Part shown: positions 31,528-39,420 of the stretch, one piece after another
Layout of the letters: the number at the start of each line of letters is the position of its first letter
How positions within the stretch are numbered: the first letter of the stretch is position 1
Assembly: GCA_002350845.1 (NCBI GenBank)
Contig: DEFL01000032.1
Coordinates: forward strand, 1-41,899
Source of the DNA: Christensenella sp. UBA2853
GTDB taxonomy: Bacteria > Bacillota > Clostridia > Christensenellales > Aristaeellaceae
Direction of reading: 5' to 3'
Length of the DNA stretch: 41,899 nt
Notes under the pieces: model-generated
Told to the model about the DNA's origin: nothing
The model's input: the letters and a program-made list of their open reading frames with translations, nothing else
Databases searched by the model: none
Made by a program: the position numbers and the translations under genes

Positions 31528-32454
31528 TCAGGGAAGGATATGCCCTGCCGCCAGGTACAGGCGGTACCATTCCTCACGGGTGATCTCGATATCGGCGGCC
31601 TGTGCGATCTCGCGGATGCGGTCCTCGCGCATGCTGCCGGCAATCACCTGCATACGGGCGGGATGCCGGAAGATCCAGGCTGCTGCGATGCCTGTTTTGG
31701 TGCTGCCGTATTTGCAGGCCAGTTCCTCCAGAACCCGGTTGAGTTCCGGATACTCCGGCGAATCAATGAACGGCCCTTTTCTGCGGCCTGCCTGATACGG
31801 CGACCAGGCCTGAATGGTGATGTCATGGAGACGGCAGTAGTCCAGAATGCTGTCATCCCGGTCGACTGCGCCGTCGGTTGCCATGTTGGCTTCCAGACCG
31901 CTGGAAATCATGGAGGAAAAGGGAATGCTCAGCTGCAGCTGATTGGCCACCAGCGGCTGGCGGACGGCTTTTTTCAGCAGCTGAATCTGGGACGTCTTAT
32001 GATTGGAGACGCCGAAGAAACGAACCTTGCCGCTCTGCTCGAGGCGGTCAAAGGCTTCCGCGACCTCATCCGGCTCCATGAGTGCATCGGGACGATGGAG
32101 GAGCAGGACATCGAGGTAATCTGTGTTAAGACGCCTGAGAATGAGATCGGTCTCTGAGAGAATGTAGTCCCTGGAATGGTCGTACATTTTTCCGGGCACA
32201 ATGCCGAGCTTGGACTGGAGAATGATCCGGTCGCGGCTCACGCCGGTTTTCTGAAAGGCTTTGGCGAAGCGGACTTCGCAGGGGTCCTCGGGCCCGCCGT
32301 AAATATCGGCATGATCAAAATAGTTGACGCCGAGTTCAAGGCAGGTTTCGAGGAGACGGACAGACTGTGTTTCATCCAGCTCCTTCATACGCATGCAGCC
32401 CAGTGCCAGAGCAGGCACCTGCAGGGTCGTGCTGCCAAGGAAAACAGTTTTCAT
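31528..32454 (-). CDS. Aldo/keto reductase
   Basis: A 308-residue NAD(P)H-dependent oxidoreductase with a TIM-barrel fold. The catalytic Asp-Tyr are in GVNYFDHADIYGGPEDP (about residues 43-59), the Lys in LQSKLGIVPG (about 78) and the His in LDVLLLHRPD (about 110). SIPFSSM, WSPYQAGRRKG and the C-terminal cofactor loop VIAGSMREDRI match the YdhF-type group. ATG 32454 has GAAAGGAG upstream; a longer in-frame extension upstream lacks a ribosome binding site. Carbonyl substrate unknown. It lies downstream of the pot cluster on the same strand but beyond a strong hairpin. Confidence 0.93.
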   Translation of the reverse strand: MKTVFLGSTTLQVPALALGCMRMKELDETQSVRLLETCLELGVNYFDHADIYGGPEDPCEVRFAKAFQKTGVSRDRIILQSKLGIVPGKMYDHSRDYILSETDLILRRLNTDYLDVLLLHRPDALMEPDEVAEAFDRLEQSGKVRFFGVSNHKTSQIQLLKKAVRQPLVANQLQLSIPFSSMISSGLEANMATDGAVDRDDSILDYCRLHDITIQAWSPYQAGRRKGPFIDSPEYPELNRVLEELACKYGSTKTGIAAAWIFRHPARMQVIAGSMREDRIREIAQAADIEITREEWYRLYLAAGHILP

Positions 32455-32536
32455 AGATCGGGCTCCTTTCAGTTTCTTTCTGCTGCTCAGAGCAGTATAG
32501 AGCGCGCAGGGGAAAACCGCAAGAGTCATGCAGATA

Positions 32537-32577
32537 CGCGAACCCCCGGGAAGCGGACTGCATCCCGGGGGTTCGCG
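32537..32577. other. Perfect 15-bp intergenic hairpin without a T-run
   Basis: CGCGAACCCCCGGGA (32537-32551) is the exact reverse complement of 32563-32577, with an 11-nt loop. It lies between two minus-strand genes. Neither strand has a T-run after the stem, so it is either a non-canonical terminator for the pot operon, an mRNA 3'-end stabiliser, or a repetitive extragenic palindrome. No second copy was noticed in this window. Confidence 0.7.
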
Positions 32578-32607
32578 GCATTTGCCGGACGATGGACCAT
32601 GCTTTGA

Positions 32608-33099
32608 TCAGACATCTTCCAGGTCCGGCTGACTGTCAAGGATCTTTTTTCTCGCATCCTGCGCCTCAAGCTCAGCCAGCTCACTTTCCAGTTCGCGGGC
32701 TGTGGCCGCGCGGTGCCGGTGGACGGAGAGTGCGAGCTGATGGATAGCATCTGTGGACCCGCTTTCCGCTTCGCCGAATGCGGCGAGAGAGATCGCTGCA
32801 TCAAAGTCTTCCTCTTCACTGACGAGATGCCCGTACGCGTCAATATAGACGGTGGAAAAGGTCATCCCGCTCTCCGGAGAGGAAGGCGCATGCAGGGAGA
32901 GGGCTTCCGAGATTTCCGCATCGCACAGCTGCCAGTAGCGTTCGCAGATCGAATCCACCAGTTCCTTCTGATCTTCTGCGGGGTCATTGTCCATGACGTA
33001 GTCCATGGCATTGGCCAGAGGAAAAGGCGGGGCGATTTCGGTCAGCGGCAGATCCTGTGAGAGGCGGTCCATGAGATCCTGAAGGCTTGATGTGTCCAT
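32608..33099 (-). CDS. Unknown acidic protein downstream of potD
   Basis: A 163-residue soluble, acidic, mostly helical protein. Notable segments are MDNDPAEDQKELVDSICERYW, read in two parts around residues 34-54, IDAYGHLVSEEEDFDAAI and a charged C-terminal helix ARELESELAELEAQDARKK. No motif recognised. ATG 33099 is 10 nt after the potD stop, so it is probably the last gene of the pot operon, though the ribosome binding site (AGCGAGG) is weak. A longer frame reading into potD is rejected. Whether it has any role in polyamine metabolism is unknown. Confidence 0.65.
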   Translation of the reverse strand: MDTSSLQDLMDRLSQDLPLTEIAPPFPLANAMDYVMDNDPAEDQKELVDSICERYWQLCDAEISEALSLHAPSSPESGMTFSTVYIDAYGHLVSEEEDFDAAISLAAFGEAESGSTDAIHQLALSVHRHRAATARELESELAELEAQDARKKILDSQPDLEDV

Positions 33100-33109
33100 A
33101 GAGCCTCGC

Positions 33110-34156
33110 TTATTTTGCGTTCTTGACCTCGTTCCACAGTGTGGTGTAGACGGGCAGGAAGTTTTCGGGAATATCGGTGAAGAATTCGCAGCTGGCGATG
33201 GTTTCTTCACTCGGGTTCATGACGGGGTTCTCGGTGTATTCTTCGCCCATCAGCTCAATGGCGGCTGCATTGGGGGAGGAGTACCAGATTTCTTCGCAGT
33301 TGCGCTGGGCAATGTCGGGGCGGCAGAGGAAGTTGACGAACTTCTCAGCGTTCTCCAGATTGCGGGCATCCTTGATGATGACCATGGGGTCAATCCAGAT
33401 GTTGCTGCCTTCCTTCGGCACAGCGTAGGCGAGAGCAGGGTTGAGGTCAATGGCATACTGGGCATCGCCGGACCAGACCAGGGCGAGGGCGGCTTCGCCG
33501 GCAACCATCTTGTCCTTGGTTTCATCCACCTGATAGGCCTTGACCACGCCGCTCTTCTTCTGGGCGATCAGCAGGTCGGCAGCTTCACGCAGCTGGCTGA
33601 AATCGCGGGTGTTCATCGGGTAGCCGAGGTACTTGAGGGTGATGCCCATGGAGTCGCGGATGGAGTCGAGCATGAAGACGTCGCCGGCATACTTCTCATC
33701 CCAGAGAATGCCCCAGGACTCGACAGGCTCGGTCACCTTTTCGGTGTTGTAGAGGATGCCGACAGTGCCCCACATGTAGGGAATGGAGTGTGCACCCTTG
33801 GGATCGTACGCCGGATCGCGAAGGGATTCCATAATATACTGGATGTTCGGGATATGATCATAGTTGATCTCTTCAAGCAGGCCCTTGTTGAGCATGCGTT
33901 CCACCATGTAGTCAGAGGGGAACACAACGTCGAAGGCACCGGGGTTGGCTTCGACCTGGACCATCATGTCTTCGTTGGTGGTAAAGCGCATATAGTTGAC
34001 GCGAATACCGGTTTCCGCTTCAAAATCCTGAAGAACGGACTCGTCAATATAGTCTTCCCAGTTGAATACATTCACAACGCCGTCCGCAAAGGCAGGCAGT
34101 GCGATGACGGGAAGAAGCAGAACGAGAGAGAGGAAAAGGCAGATTGTCTTTTTCAT
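33110..34156 (-). CDS. potD: Spermidine/putrescine ABC transporter, substrate-binding protein
   Basis: A 348-residue periplasmic-binding-type protein that captures polyamines for the PotABC importer. Signal peptide at about 1-24 (MKKTICLFLSLVLLLPVIAL, cleavage after AFA). The mature start VNVFNWEDYIDESVLQDFEA and PYMWGTVGILYN, DSIRDSMGITLKYLG and ALVWSGDAQYA are typical PotD. There is no lipobox cysteine, although Gram-positive PotD proteins are usually lipoproteins, so anchoring is unclear. GGGAGG precedes the ATG. The gene lies 36 nt after potC in a minus-strand operon. Confidence 0.93.
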   Translation of the reverse strand: MKKTICLFLSLVLLLPVIALPAFADGVVNVFNWEDYIDESVLQDFEAETGIRVNYMRFTTNEDMMVQVEANPGAFDVVFPSDYMVERMLNKGLLEEINYDHIPNIQYIMESLRDPAYDPKGAHSIPYMWGTVGILYNTEKVTEPVESWGILWDEKYAGDVFMLDSIRDSMGITLKYLGYPMNTRDFSQLREAADLLIAQKKSGVVKAYQVDETKDKMVAGEAALALVWSGDAQYAIDLNPALAYAVPKEGSNIWIDPMVIIKDARNLENAEKFVNFLCRPDIAQRNCEEIWYSSPNAAAIELMGEEYTENPVMNPSEETIASCEFFTDIPENFLPVYTTLWNEVKNAK

Positions 34157-34192
34157 AGAAGAGACCTCCCTAAATAGATAGAGTAGATTATG

Positions 34193-34969
34193 TTAATCGC
34201 TTTCCTTGGTCCGGCGATTGACAATGAGGAGAAGCACGAGCAGGGCAATGAACATGAGGGCGGAAAGCGCATTCAGGGTGGGTTCAATGCCGCGGCGCGT
34301 GGCCGAATAGATCAGGGTGGAGAGGTTCTGAACGAGCGGGCTGGTGGTAAAGTAGGAAATGGTGAAGTCATCCAGGGACAGGGTGAAGGCGAGCATGGCG
34401 CCGGTGACAATGCCCTGGCGGCATTCGGGGATCAGGACATGCAGAAGCGCATAGCCGGGTGTGGCGCCCAGATCCAGTGCCGCCTCATAGGTATGCTTGT
34501 TCATCTGCTTGAGCTTGGGCATGACCGAGAGGATGACATAGGGTGTGTCGAAGGTGATGTGCGCGAGGAGCATCGTGAAGTAGCCGCGGTCCACCTTGGT
34601 GAAGATGAAGAGGAGCATCAGGGAGATACCGGTCACGATATCCGGCATGGTGTTGGGCAGGTTGGTGAGGGTCATCATGATCGACTGCTGACGCTTTTTC
34701 ATCGAGTAAATGCCGATGGCAGCGAGCGTTCCGAGGATCGTGGAGACGATCATGGCGATGACAGCCACGGTGATGGTCACCTGCAGGGCGTTCATGATGG
34801 ACACACTCTTGAAGAGTTCCTGATACCAGTGGAAGGAGAAGCCCTCCCATTTTGCACGGGACTTGCCGGCATTAAAGGACTGGACAATGAGCACAATGAT
34901 GGGCACATAGAGGAAAACCAGAATGAAGCCCAGGTAGAACCGTTTGAAAAATCTGGAGATCTTGCTCAC
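34193..34969 (-). CDS. potC: Spermidine/putrescine ABC transporter, permease PotC
   Basis: A 258-residue inner-membrane permease with six predicted transmembrane helices. The cytoplasmic EAA loop that docks with the ATPase is TYEAALDLGATPGYALLHVL (about residues 159-178). The start FFKRFYLGFILVFLYVPIIV is standard for PotC. ATG 34969 overlaps the end of potB by 4 nt, which signals coupled translation. Length fits the family (about 255-265). Confidence 0.94.
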   Translation of the reverse strand: MSKISRFFKRFYLGFILVFLYVPIIVLIVQSFNAGKSRAKWEGFSFHWYQELFKSVSIMNALQVTITVAVIAMIVSTILGTLAAIGIYSMKKRQQSIMMTLTNLPNTMPDIVTGISLMLLFIFTKVDRGYFTMLLAHITFDTPYVILSVMPKLKQMNKHTYEAALDLGATPGYALLHVLIPECRQGIVTGAMLAFTLSLDDFTISYFTTSPLVQNLSTLIYSATRRGIEPTLNALSALMFIALLVLLLIVNRRTKESD

Positions 34970-35946
34970 ACGATACCACTCCCTTCGCCGTTGGGATCTG
35001 CCTTGCGCAGGATGGAGAGGGAAATCAGGATCAGCAGCATCATGATCAGGCTCAGTGCGCTGCCGCCGTTCCAGTTGCCTTCGGTGAGGAACTTGCTCTC
35101 AATGAGGTCGCCGAACATCATGGTGTTGCCGCCGCCGAGGACGCGGGGGATAAAGAAGGTGGTGACGCTGGGCATAAAGACCATGGTAATGCCGGAGATG
35201 ACGCCTGGAAGAGACAGCGGCATGGTGACCTTGGTCAGGGTCTGCATGGGCGAGCAGCCGAGGTCGGCGGCAGCTTCATGCAGGGACGGATTCTGTTTGG
35301 AAAGGGAAGTATAGATCGGGAACACCATGAAGGGCAGGTAGTTGTAGACCATGCCCAGGAGCACCGCGCCGGAATTGTACATCAGGCGGACACTCTTAAA
35401 GCCCATGGCGTTGAGCATCATGTTGATCAGGCCGTTGTCTTCCAGAAGGCTCATCCAGGCGATGGTGCGCAGGAGGAAGTTCATCCACATGGGGATCACG
35501 AAGAGAACCACAATGGATGCGCCGAGTTTCATCTGGCGGTCCGCCATAAAGAGGGCGGCCGGGTAGCCGAGAAGCAGGGAAATGACGGTGCACAGGAAGG
35601 CCATCCACAGGGAGTAGACGAGGGTGTCCACATTGACTGTGCCCCGCGGAATCGAGGCGGCATACTCTTCACCGACCAGCTTTTTCATCTCGGAATTGCT
35701 GTCCCAGAAGGTGCGGAAATTGTCCAGCGTGAAATTACCGGCGGTATCGGTGAAAGCATAGTAGGCGATGAGAATGCAGGGAAGAATGGTGAACAGGATC
35801 ATCCACATCGTGTAGGGTGCGGAGAAGAGCGAACGCTTGATGCCGTGATTGCGGCGGATGGAAAGACCCACCAGGCCAATGAACACAGCCAGGCCCAGGC
35901 CCATCACGGCGTAAGCCCACCATGGCAGGGAGACGTTATACCGCAT
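34966..35946 (-). CDS. potB: Spermidine/putrescine ABC transporter, permease PotB
   Basis: A 326-residue permease, partner of PotC. The core has FSAPYTMWMILFTILPCILI (about 40-59) and the EAA loop LHEAAADLGCSPMQTLTKVT (about 224-243). It is longer than most PotB proteins because of an extra N-terminal transmembrane helix (about 10-28, WAYAVMGLGLAVFIGLVG) before the usual start. It overlaps potA by 11 nt and potC by 4 nt. It could alternatively start later, but no good internal start with a ribosome binding site was seen. Confidence 0.93.
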   Translation of the reverse strand: MRYNVSLPWWAYAVMGLGLAVFIGLVGLSIRRNHGIKRSLFSAPYTMWMILFTILPCILIAYYAFTDTAGNFTLDNFRTFWDSNSEMKKLVGEEYAASIPRGTVNVDTLVYSLWMAFLCTVISLLLGYPAALFMADRQMKLGASIVVLFVIPMWMNFLLRTIAWMSLLEDNGLINMMLNAMGFKSVRLMYNSGAVLLGMVYNYLPFMVFPIYTSLSKQNPSLHEAAADLGCSPMQTLTKVTMPLSLPGVISGITMVFMPSVTTFFIPRVLGGGNTMMFGDLIESKFLTEGNWNGGSALSLIMMLLILISLSILRKADPNGEGSGIV

Positions 35947-37015
35947 CGTCAGCCGCCTCCCTCTTCGGGGTATCCATGGGACGCATGATGTGGATATTGA
36001 AGGGCACGATGGAGAGACCGACGCGGCTGCCCTGGGGCTGCATGGTGGTGGAGTGCACCTTGAAGGTGTACTCTCCGCAGTCGATGATCATCTCATAGTG
36101 CACGCCCTTGAAGAGGACGGAGCGGATGGTGCCGACGAGCTGGCCGACATCCTCGCCCACAACGGTGATATCCTCGGGACGGACGACGACATCCACGGGC
36201 ACATTCTCGCCGAAACCAAAGTCGACGCAGGGGAACTCGCGGCCGGCGAAGGCGACCAGTTCATCGCGGACCATGGTGCCGCGGAAAATATTGCTTTCTC
36301 CGATAAAGTCGGCAACGAACGCGTTGGCCGGTTCATCATAGATGTGCTTGGGATCGCCGATCTGCAGGATATGTCCGTCGCGCATGACAACGATGGTATC
36401 GCTCATGGTCAGCGCTTCTTCCTGGTCGTGCGTGACGTAGAGGAAGGTGATGCCCAGGCGCTGCTGCATGCTCTTGAGCTCCAGCTGCATTTCCTTGCGC
36501 AGTTTCAGGTCCAATGCGCCAAGCGGTTCATCGAGCAGCAGGACTTCCGGCTCGTTGACGAGGCTTCGGGCAATGGCAATGCGCTGCTGCTGGCCGCCGG
36601 AGAGGGCGTCCACGTGGCGCTTCTCATATCCGGTCAGGTTGACCAGCTCCAGCATGCTCTGCACGCGGCGCTTGATTTCATCCTTGGGCATCTTTTTGAG
36701 CTTGAGGCCGAAGGCAATATTGTCAAACACGTTCAGGTGCGGGAACAGGGCATACTTCTGGAAAACCGTGTTCACGCGGCGCTTGTAGGGCGGAATATCA
36801 AGGATATCCTTGCCCTCAAAGAGGAGCTTGCCGCTCGAGGGCGTCTCGAAACCGGCAATGATGCGCAGCGTGGTGGTTTTTCCGCATCCGGAGGGCCCGA
36901 GAAGAGTAACGAATTCTTTCTTGCGGATATACAGGTTGATGTCATCCAGGACGGTGACGCCGTCATAATCCTTGCTGATGTGCTGGAGGTCGATAAGATG
37001 TTCCTGCTCGATCAT
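35936..37015 (-). CDS. potA: Spermidine/putrescine ABC transporter, ATP-binding protein
   Basis: A 359-residue ATPase that powers the polyamine importer. Walker A is GPSGCGKTTTLRIIAG (about residue 39-54), the signature LSGGQQQRIAIARSL (about 138), Walker B VLLLDEPLGALD (about 158) and the switch His in VTHDQEEAL. A TOBE regulatory domain (about 280-350, DVVVRPEDITVVGEDVG) follows, as in PotA and other importers. It is the first transporter gene after the XRE-cupin regulator (32-nt gap), and its end overlaps potB. Confidence 0.95.
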   Translation of the reverse strand: MIEQEHLIDLQHISKDYDGVTVLDDINLYIRKKEFVTLLGPSGCGKTTTLRIIAGFETPSSGKLLFEGKDILDIPPYKRRVNTVFQKYALFPHLNVFDNIAFGLKLKKMPKDEIKRRVQSMLELVNLTGYEKRHVDALSGGQQQRIAIARSLVNEPEVLLLDEPLGALDLKLRKEMQLELKSMQQRLGITFLYVTHDQEEALTMSDTIVVMRDGHILQIGDPKHIYDEPANAFVADFIGESNIFRGTMVRDELVAFAGREFPCVDFGFGENVPVDVVVRPEDITVVGEDVGQLVGTIRSVLFKGVHYEMIIDCGEYTFKVHSTTMQPQGSRVGLSIVPFNIHIMRPMDTPKREAADDAV

Positions 37016-37047
37016 TTGTGATCTACTTCCTTTCCTGTATCCGTGCC

Positions 37048-37590
37048 TCAGAAGCTGGGCGGTGTGGAAATCCAGAGTACGCGTGCAGTGGTTTTACCGG
37101 CGTTTTTCAGGTAATGTTCAGTGGAAGGGTGAATGCAGAAGCTCCAGCCGGTCCGAAGGCGGGTGCGCTCGCCGCCAGAGACGAGATAGACCGCACCGGA
37201 GAGGACATAGCCGAACTCTTCGCCTTCACTCGGGGACATGACATAACTCTCGCCGTCGGGACCGAGCTCGATGAGGATCGGTTCCATGCTGTTTTTCTGC
37301 GCGTCCGGGACGAGCCATGTGATGGAGCCCTTCAGGGTTTCCTCATCCTTTTTTTCAAACATGTCCTGGGGAGAAAACACGGTTTTCTCGTCCGTCTTCT
37401 TGCTGAAAAAATCGGAGAGCGAGGAGCCGAGACACTCAAGCATATCCGTGAGTGTTGCGATGGAAGGGGAGGCAAGATTGCGCTCGACCTGGGAGATGAA
37501 CCCTTTGCTCAGTTCACAGCGGTCAGCCAGTTCTTCCTGGGTCAGGCCGCGCTGCAGGCGCAGGGAATGGAGTGATTTTCCGATATCCAT
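37048..37590 (-). CDS. XRE-family regulator with cupin domain (polyamine-type)
   Basis: A 180-residue regulator. The N-terminal helix-turn-helix (about 1-60: LHSLRLQRGLTQEELADRCE, GFISQVERNLASPSIATL) is followed by a cupin_2 sensing domain (about 105-178: LGPDGESYVMSPSEGEEFGYV, then CIHPSTEHYLKNAG). Proteins of this design, such as PuuR, control polyamine genes. The start is ATG 37590, nine bases after GGAGGTG; earlier in-frame ATGs lie upstream of that site. It heads the pot operon and probably represses it, binding the inverted repeats at 37787 and/or 37665 (inference). Confidence 0.9.
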   Translation of the reverse strand: MDIGKSLHSLRLQRGLTQEELADRCELSKGFISQVERNLASPSIATLTDMLECLGSSLSDFFSKKTDEKTVFSPQDMFEKKDEETLKGSITWLVPDAQKNSMEPILIELGPDGESYVMSPSEGEEFGYVLSGAVYLVSGGERTRLRTGWSFCIHPSTEHYLKNAGKTTARVLWISTPPSF

Positions 37591-37664
37591 GGCATGAGAC
37601 ACCTCCATCAGATCTTTGTTTGACATCATTAAACTGCAATTTCAGCAGGAGAGAATTTCCGAAC

Positions 37665-37680
37665 GTTACAAACATGTAAC
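37665..37680. promoter_or_regulatory. Inverted repeat in the regulator leader
   Basis: GTTACA-AACA-TGTAAC, a perfect 6-bp inverted repeat with a 4-bp spacer, 75 bp upstream of the regulator start codon. It may be an operator or a small RNA hairpin. Confidence 0.4.
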
Positions 37681-37786
37681 AAAACGGGACGAATCCTCTG
37701 TAAATGCTGAATTCCCATGGGATTTCGGCGCCAAATGCGCCAGGAACGACAGGACTGCATGTCAGATGATGTATTCTGCACCTTTT

Positions 37787-37803
37787 GTTTAGCAAAACTA
37801 AAC
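37787..37803. promoter_or_regulatory. Candidate operator for the pot operon regulator
   Basis: GTTTAG-CAAAA-CTAAAC is a perfect 6-bp inverted repeat with a 5-bp spacer, placed about 10-25 bp downstream of the predicted transcription start. Related GTTTAA half-sites occur on the minus strand in the -10 region (around 37820-37827) and near 37629-37634. Position and symmetry suggest repressor binding; the identity of the protein is inferred. Confidence 0.5.
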
Positions 37804-37819
37804 TCAAAATGCAGACGAT

Positions 37820-37848
37820 ATTAAACCACATTCATATGCGCTTGTCAA
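37820..37848 (-). promoter_or_regulatory. Sigma-A promoter of the regulator-pot operon
   Basis: On the minus strand: consensus TTGACA (plus 37843-37848), a 17-bp spacer and TTTAAT (37820-37825). Transcription would start near 37813, giving a leader of about 220 nt that contains both inverted repeats. Confidence 0.8.
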
Positions 37849-37931
37849 TGGATATTCAAAGATTATTTTACGTCTCTCTGGAATGCCTGTGGAAGCACAG
37901 GGGAAAGGGGGGGTCACAGCGCATTTTATCG

Positions 37932-37960
37932 TTGCATTGGTGCGTTTTTTCCGATATAAT
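37932..37960 (+). promoter_or_regulatory. Sigma-A promoter of trpS
   Basis: TTGCAT (37932-37937), a 17-bp spacer and perfect TATAAT (37955-37960). Transcription starting near 37967 leads straight into the T-box leader. Confidence 0.85.
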
Positions 37961-37975
37961 AGGTGAAACCGATGC

Positions 37976-38190
37976 GGAACAGGAGCAGGATGAAATCTCC
38001 CAAGAGAGCCGGGGCAGGTGCGAGCCCGGTGAGAGGAAATCCTGCGGTGGGGTTCCAAGGGCGCGGGGGAAAGGCAGCGAGTATCCCGCGACGCACGCCC
38101 GCGTGAAAAGGCCAGAGAGGAACACATCCGTGTTCAATTGGGGTGGCACCGCAGGCACACTGTCCCCAGACAAGGGAAGGTGCTTTTTTT
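37976..38190 (+). ncRNA. T-box riboswitch, tryptophan type
   Basis: Stem I is closed by GGAAC (37976-37980) with GTTCC (38052-38056) and GCAGGAT (37985-37991) with ATCCTGC (38039-38045). The loop between these helices on the 3' side contains TGG at 38048-38050, fitting a Trp specifier codon. AGAGAG and the CCGGG/CCCGG apical stem follow the usual Stem I pattern. The T-box sequence GGGTGGCACCGC (38141-38152) is present. A terminator built from GCAC/GTGC and TCCC/GGGA (from about 38155) ends in seven T's (38184-38190). Uncharged tRNA-Trp binding would favour read-through into trpS. Confidence 0.92.
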
Positions 38191-38250
38191 ATTTCTCCGT
38201 CCCTGAAATCAGTGCGTCATATGATTCAAATGAGTTGGAGGGAATCTATC

Positions 38251-39273
38251 ATGTCTGAAATGCAACAGCCGGCAGCGGAAAAAAAACAGGTCATTTTTTC
38301 GGGAATCCAGCCTTCCGGTACGCTGACCCTGGGCAATTACATCGGGGCTCTGCGCAATTTTGTGAAACTGCAGAACGATTATGACTGCATTTACTGCATT
38401 GTGGATGAGCATGCCATCACCGTGCGCCAGAACCCTGCGGATCTTCGCAGACGGTGCCTGGAGCTTGCGGCGATCTATATCGCATCCGGCCTCGATCCGC
38501 AGAAGAACCTGATCTACTGCCAGAGCCATGTCAGCGCACATGCCGAGCTGGCCTGGATTCTCAACTGCTTCACCTATATGGGTGAACTGAACCGCATGAC
38601 GCAGTTCAAAGCCAAGAGTGCTGCGCACGCCGACAACATCAATGCCGGCCTGTTTACCTATCCTGTTCTGATGGCAGCGGACATTCTGCTCTATCAGACC
38701 AACCTGGTGCCTGTCGGTGTGGACCAGAAGCAGCACCTGGAACTGTGCCGTGATATCGCTCAGCGCTTTAACGGCGTGTATGGAAACGTTTTTACAATCC
38801 CTGAGGGCTATATCCCCAAGGTCGGCGCAAAGATCATGAGCCTGCAGGAGCCGGAAAAGAAGATGTCCAAGTCGGATCCGGAAGAAACCTACATCGCGCT
38901 GCTGGATGATCCGGACACCATCCGCCGGAAGATCAAGCGTGCGGTCACGGACTCGGACGGAGAGATTCGTTATGATCCGGAAAACAAGCCCGGCGTAAGC
39001 AACCTGCTCTCCATCATGAGTGCACTCGGTGCCGGCGATATCGAGACCATTGTTGCCGACATGCAGGGCAAGGGATACGGGGAACTCAAGAACAGGACAA
39101 CGGAATGTGTCATTAATGCGCTGACACCGCTGCAGAGCGAATTCAAGCGCCTGATTGCAGACAAGGGCTATCTGCAGAGCGTGATCGATGAGAACGCTCA
39201 GAAAGCAGCCTATCTTGCAAACAAGACGCTGCGCAAGGTGCAGAAAAAGATCGGGTATGCACCGCGCGGATAA
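38251..39273 (+). CDS. trpS: Tryptophanyl-tRNA synthetase
   Basis: A 340-residue class I aminoacyl-tRNA synthetase that charges tRNA-Trp. The HIGH-like motif is in QPSGTLTLGNYIGALRNF (about residues 22-39), and the KMSKS motif is PEKKMSKSDPEE (about 200-211). LVPVGVDQKQHLELCRDIA is the typical tryptophan-pocket helix. Length is standard. ATG 38251 has TTGGAGGG (38235-38242) upstream; frames starting earlier run into the T-box terminator and are rejected. Expression is controlled by the T-box leader and ends at the terminator at 39281. Confidence 0.97.
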   Translation: MSEMQQPAAEKKQVIFSGIQPSGTLTLGNYIGALRNFVKLQNDYDCIYCIVDEHAITVRQNPADLRRRCLELAAIYIASGLDPQKNLIYCQSHVSAHAELAWILNCFTYMGELNRMTQFKAKSAAHADNINAGLFTYPVLMAADILLYQTNLVPVGVDQKQHLELCRDIAQRFNGVYGNVFTIPEGYIPKVGAKIMSLQEPEKKMSKSDPEETYIALLDDPDTIRRKIKRAVTDSDGEIRYDPENKPGVSNLLSIMSALGAGDIETIVADMQGKGYGELKNRTTECVINALTPLQSEFKRLIADKGYLQSVIDENAQKAAYLANKTLRKVQKKIGYAPRG

Positions 39274-39280
39274 TGCACAT

Positions 39281-39305
39281 AAGCCGGATGATCTCCGGCT
39301 TTTTT
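39281..39305 (+). terminator. Intrinsic terminator after trpS
   Basis: AAGCCGGA (39281-39288) pairs with TCCGGCTT (39294-39301) around a 5-nt loop, with a T-run through 39305. Confidence 0.9.
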
Positions 39306-39309
39306 CATG

Positions 39310-39354
39310 AAAAGAACAAGAAGAAAACAATTGCAAAAGAACAAGAAGAAAACA
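39310..39354. repeat. Two perfect copies of a 20-bp A-rich direct repeat
   Basis: The same 20-bp purine-rich sequence (beginning AAAAGAACAAG, ending GAAAACA) is present at 39310-39329 and 39335-39354, separated by ATTGC (25-bp period). It lies directly upstream of the predicted aroA promoter, where an A-rich UP element or paired activator sites would sit. Function is inferred only from position. Confidence 0.75.
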
Positions 39355-39373
39355 GCCATTTCCAGCCTTTCCA

Positions 39374-39382
39374 TGTTATGAT
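39374..39382 (+). promoter_or_regulatory. Extended -10 promoter for aroA-aroC
   Basis: TGT followed by TATGAT (39377-39382). No clear -35 lies 17 bp upstream, where the second copy of the A-rich repeat ends (39354), so the upstream A-rich DNA may compensate. The start codon is 39 bp downstream. Confidence 0.5.
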
Positions 39383-39420
39383 GAAAAAACCAATGGAGTG
39401 ACTGTTTAGGAGGCAAAATA

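Noticed and set aside
33092..37021. Long plus-strand frames (361, 374, 236 and 343 codons) opposite potABCD
   Set aside because: All are exact shadows of the pot genes, with His/Gly/Glu-rich translations and no ribosome binding sites.
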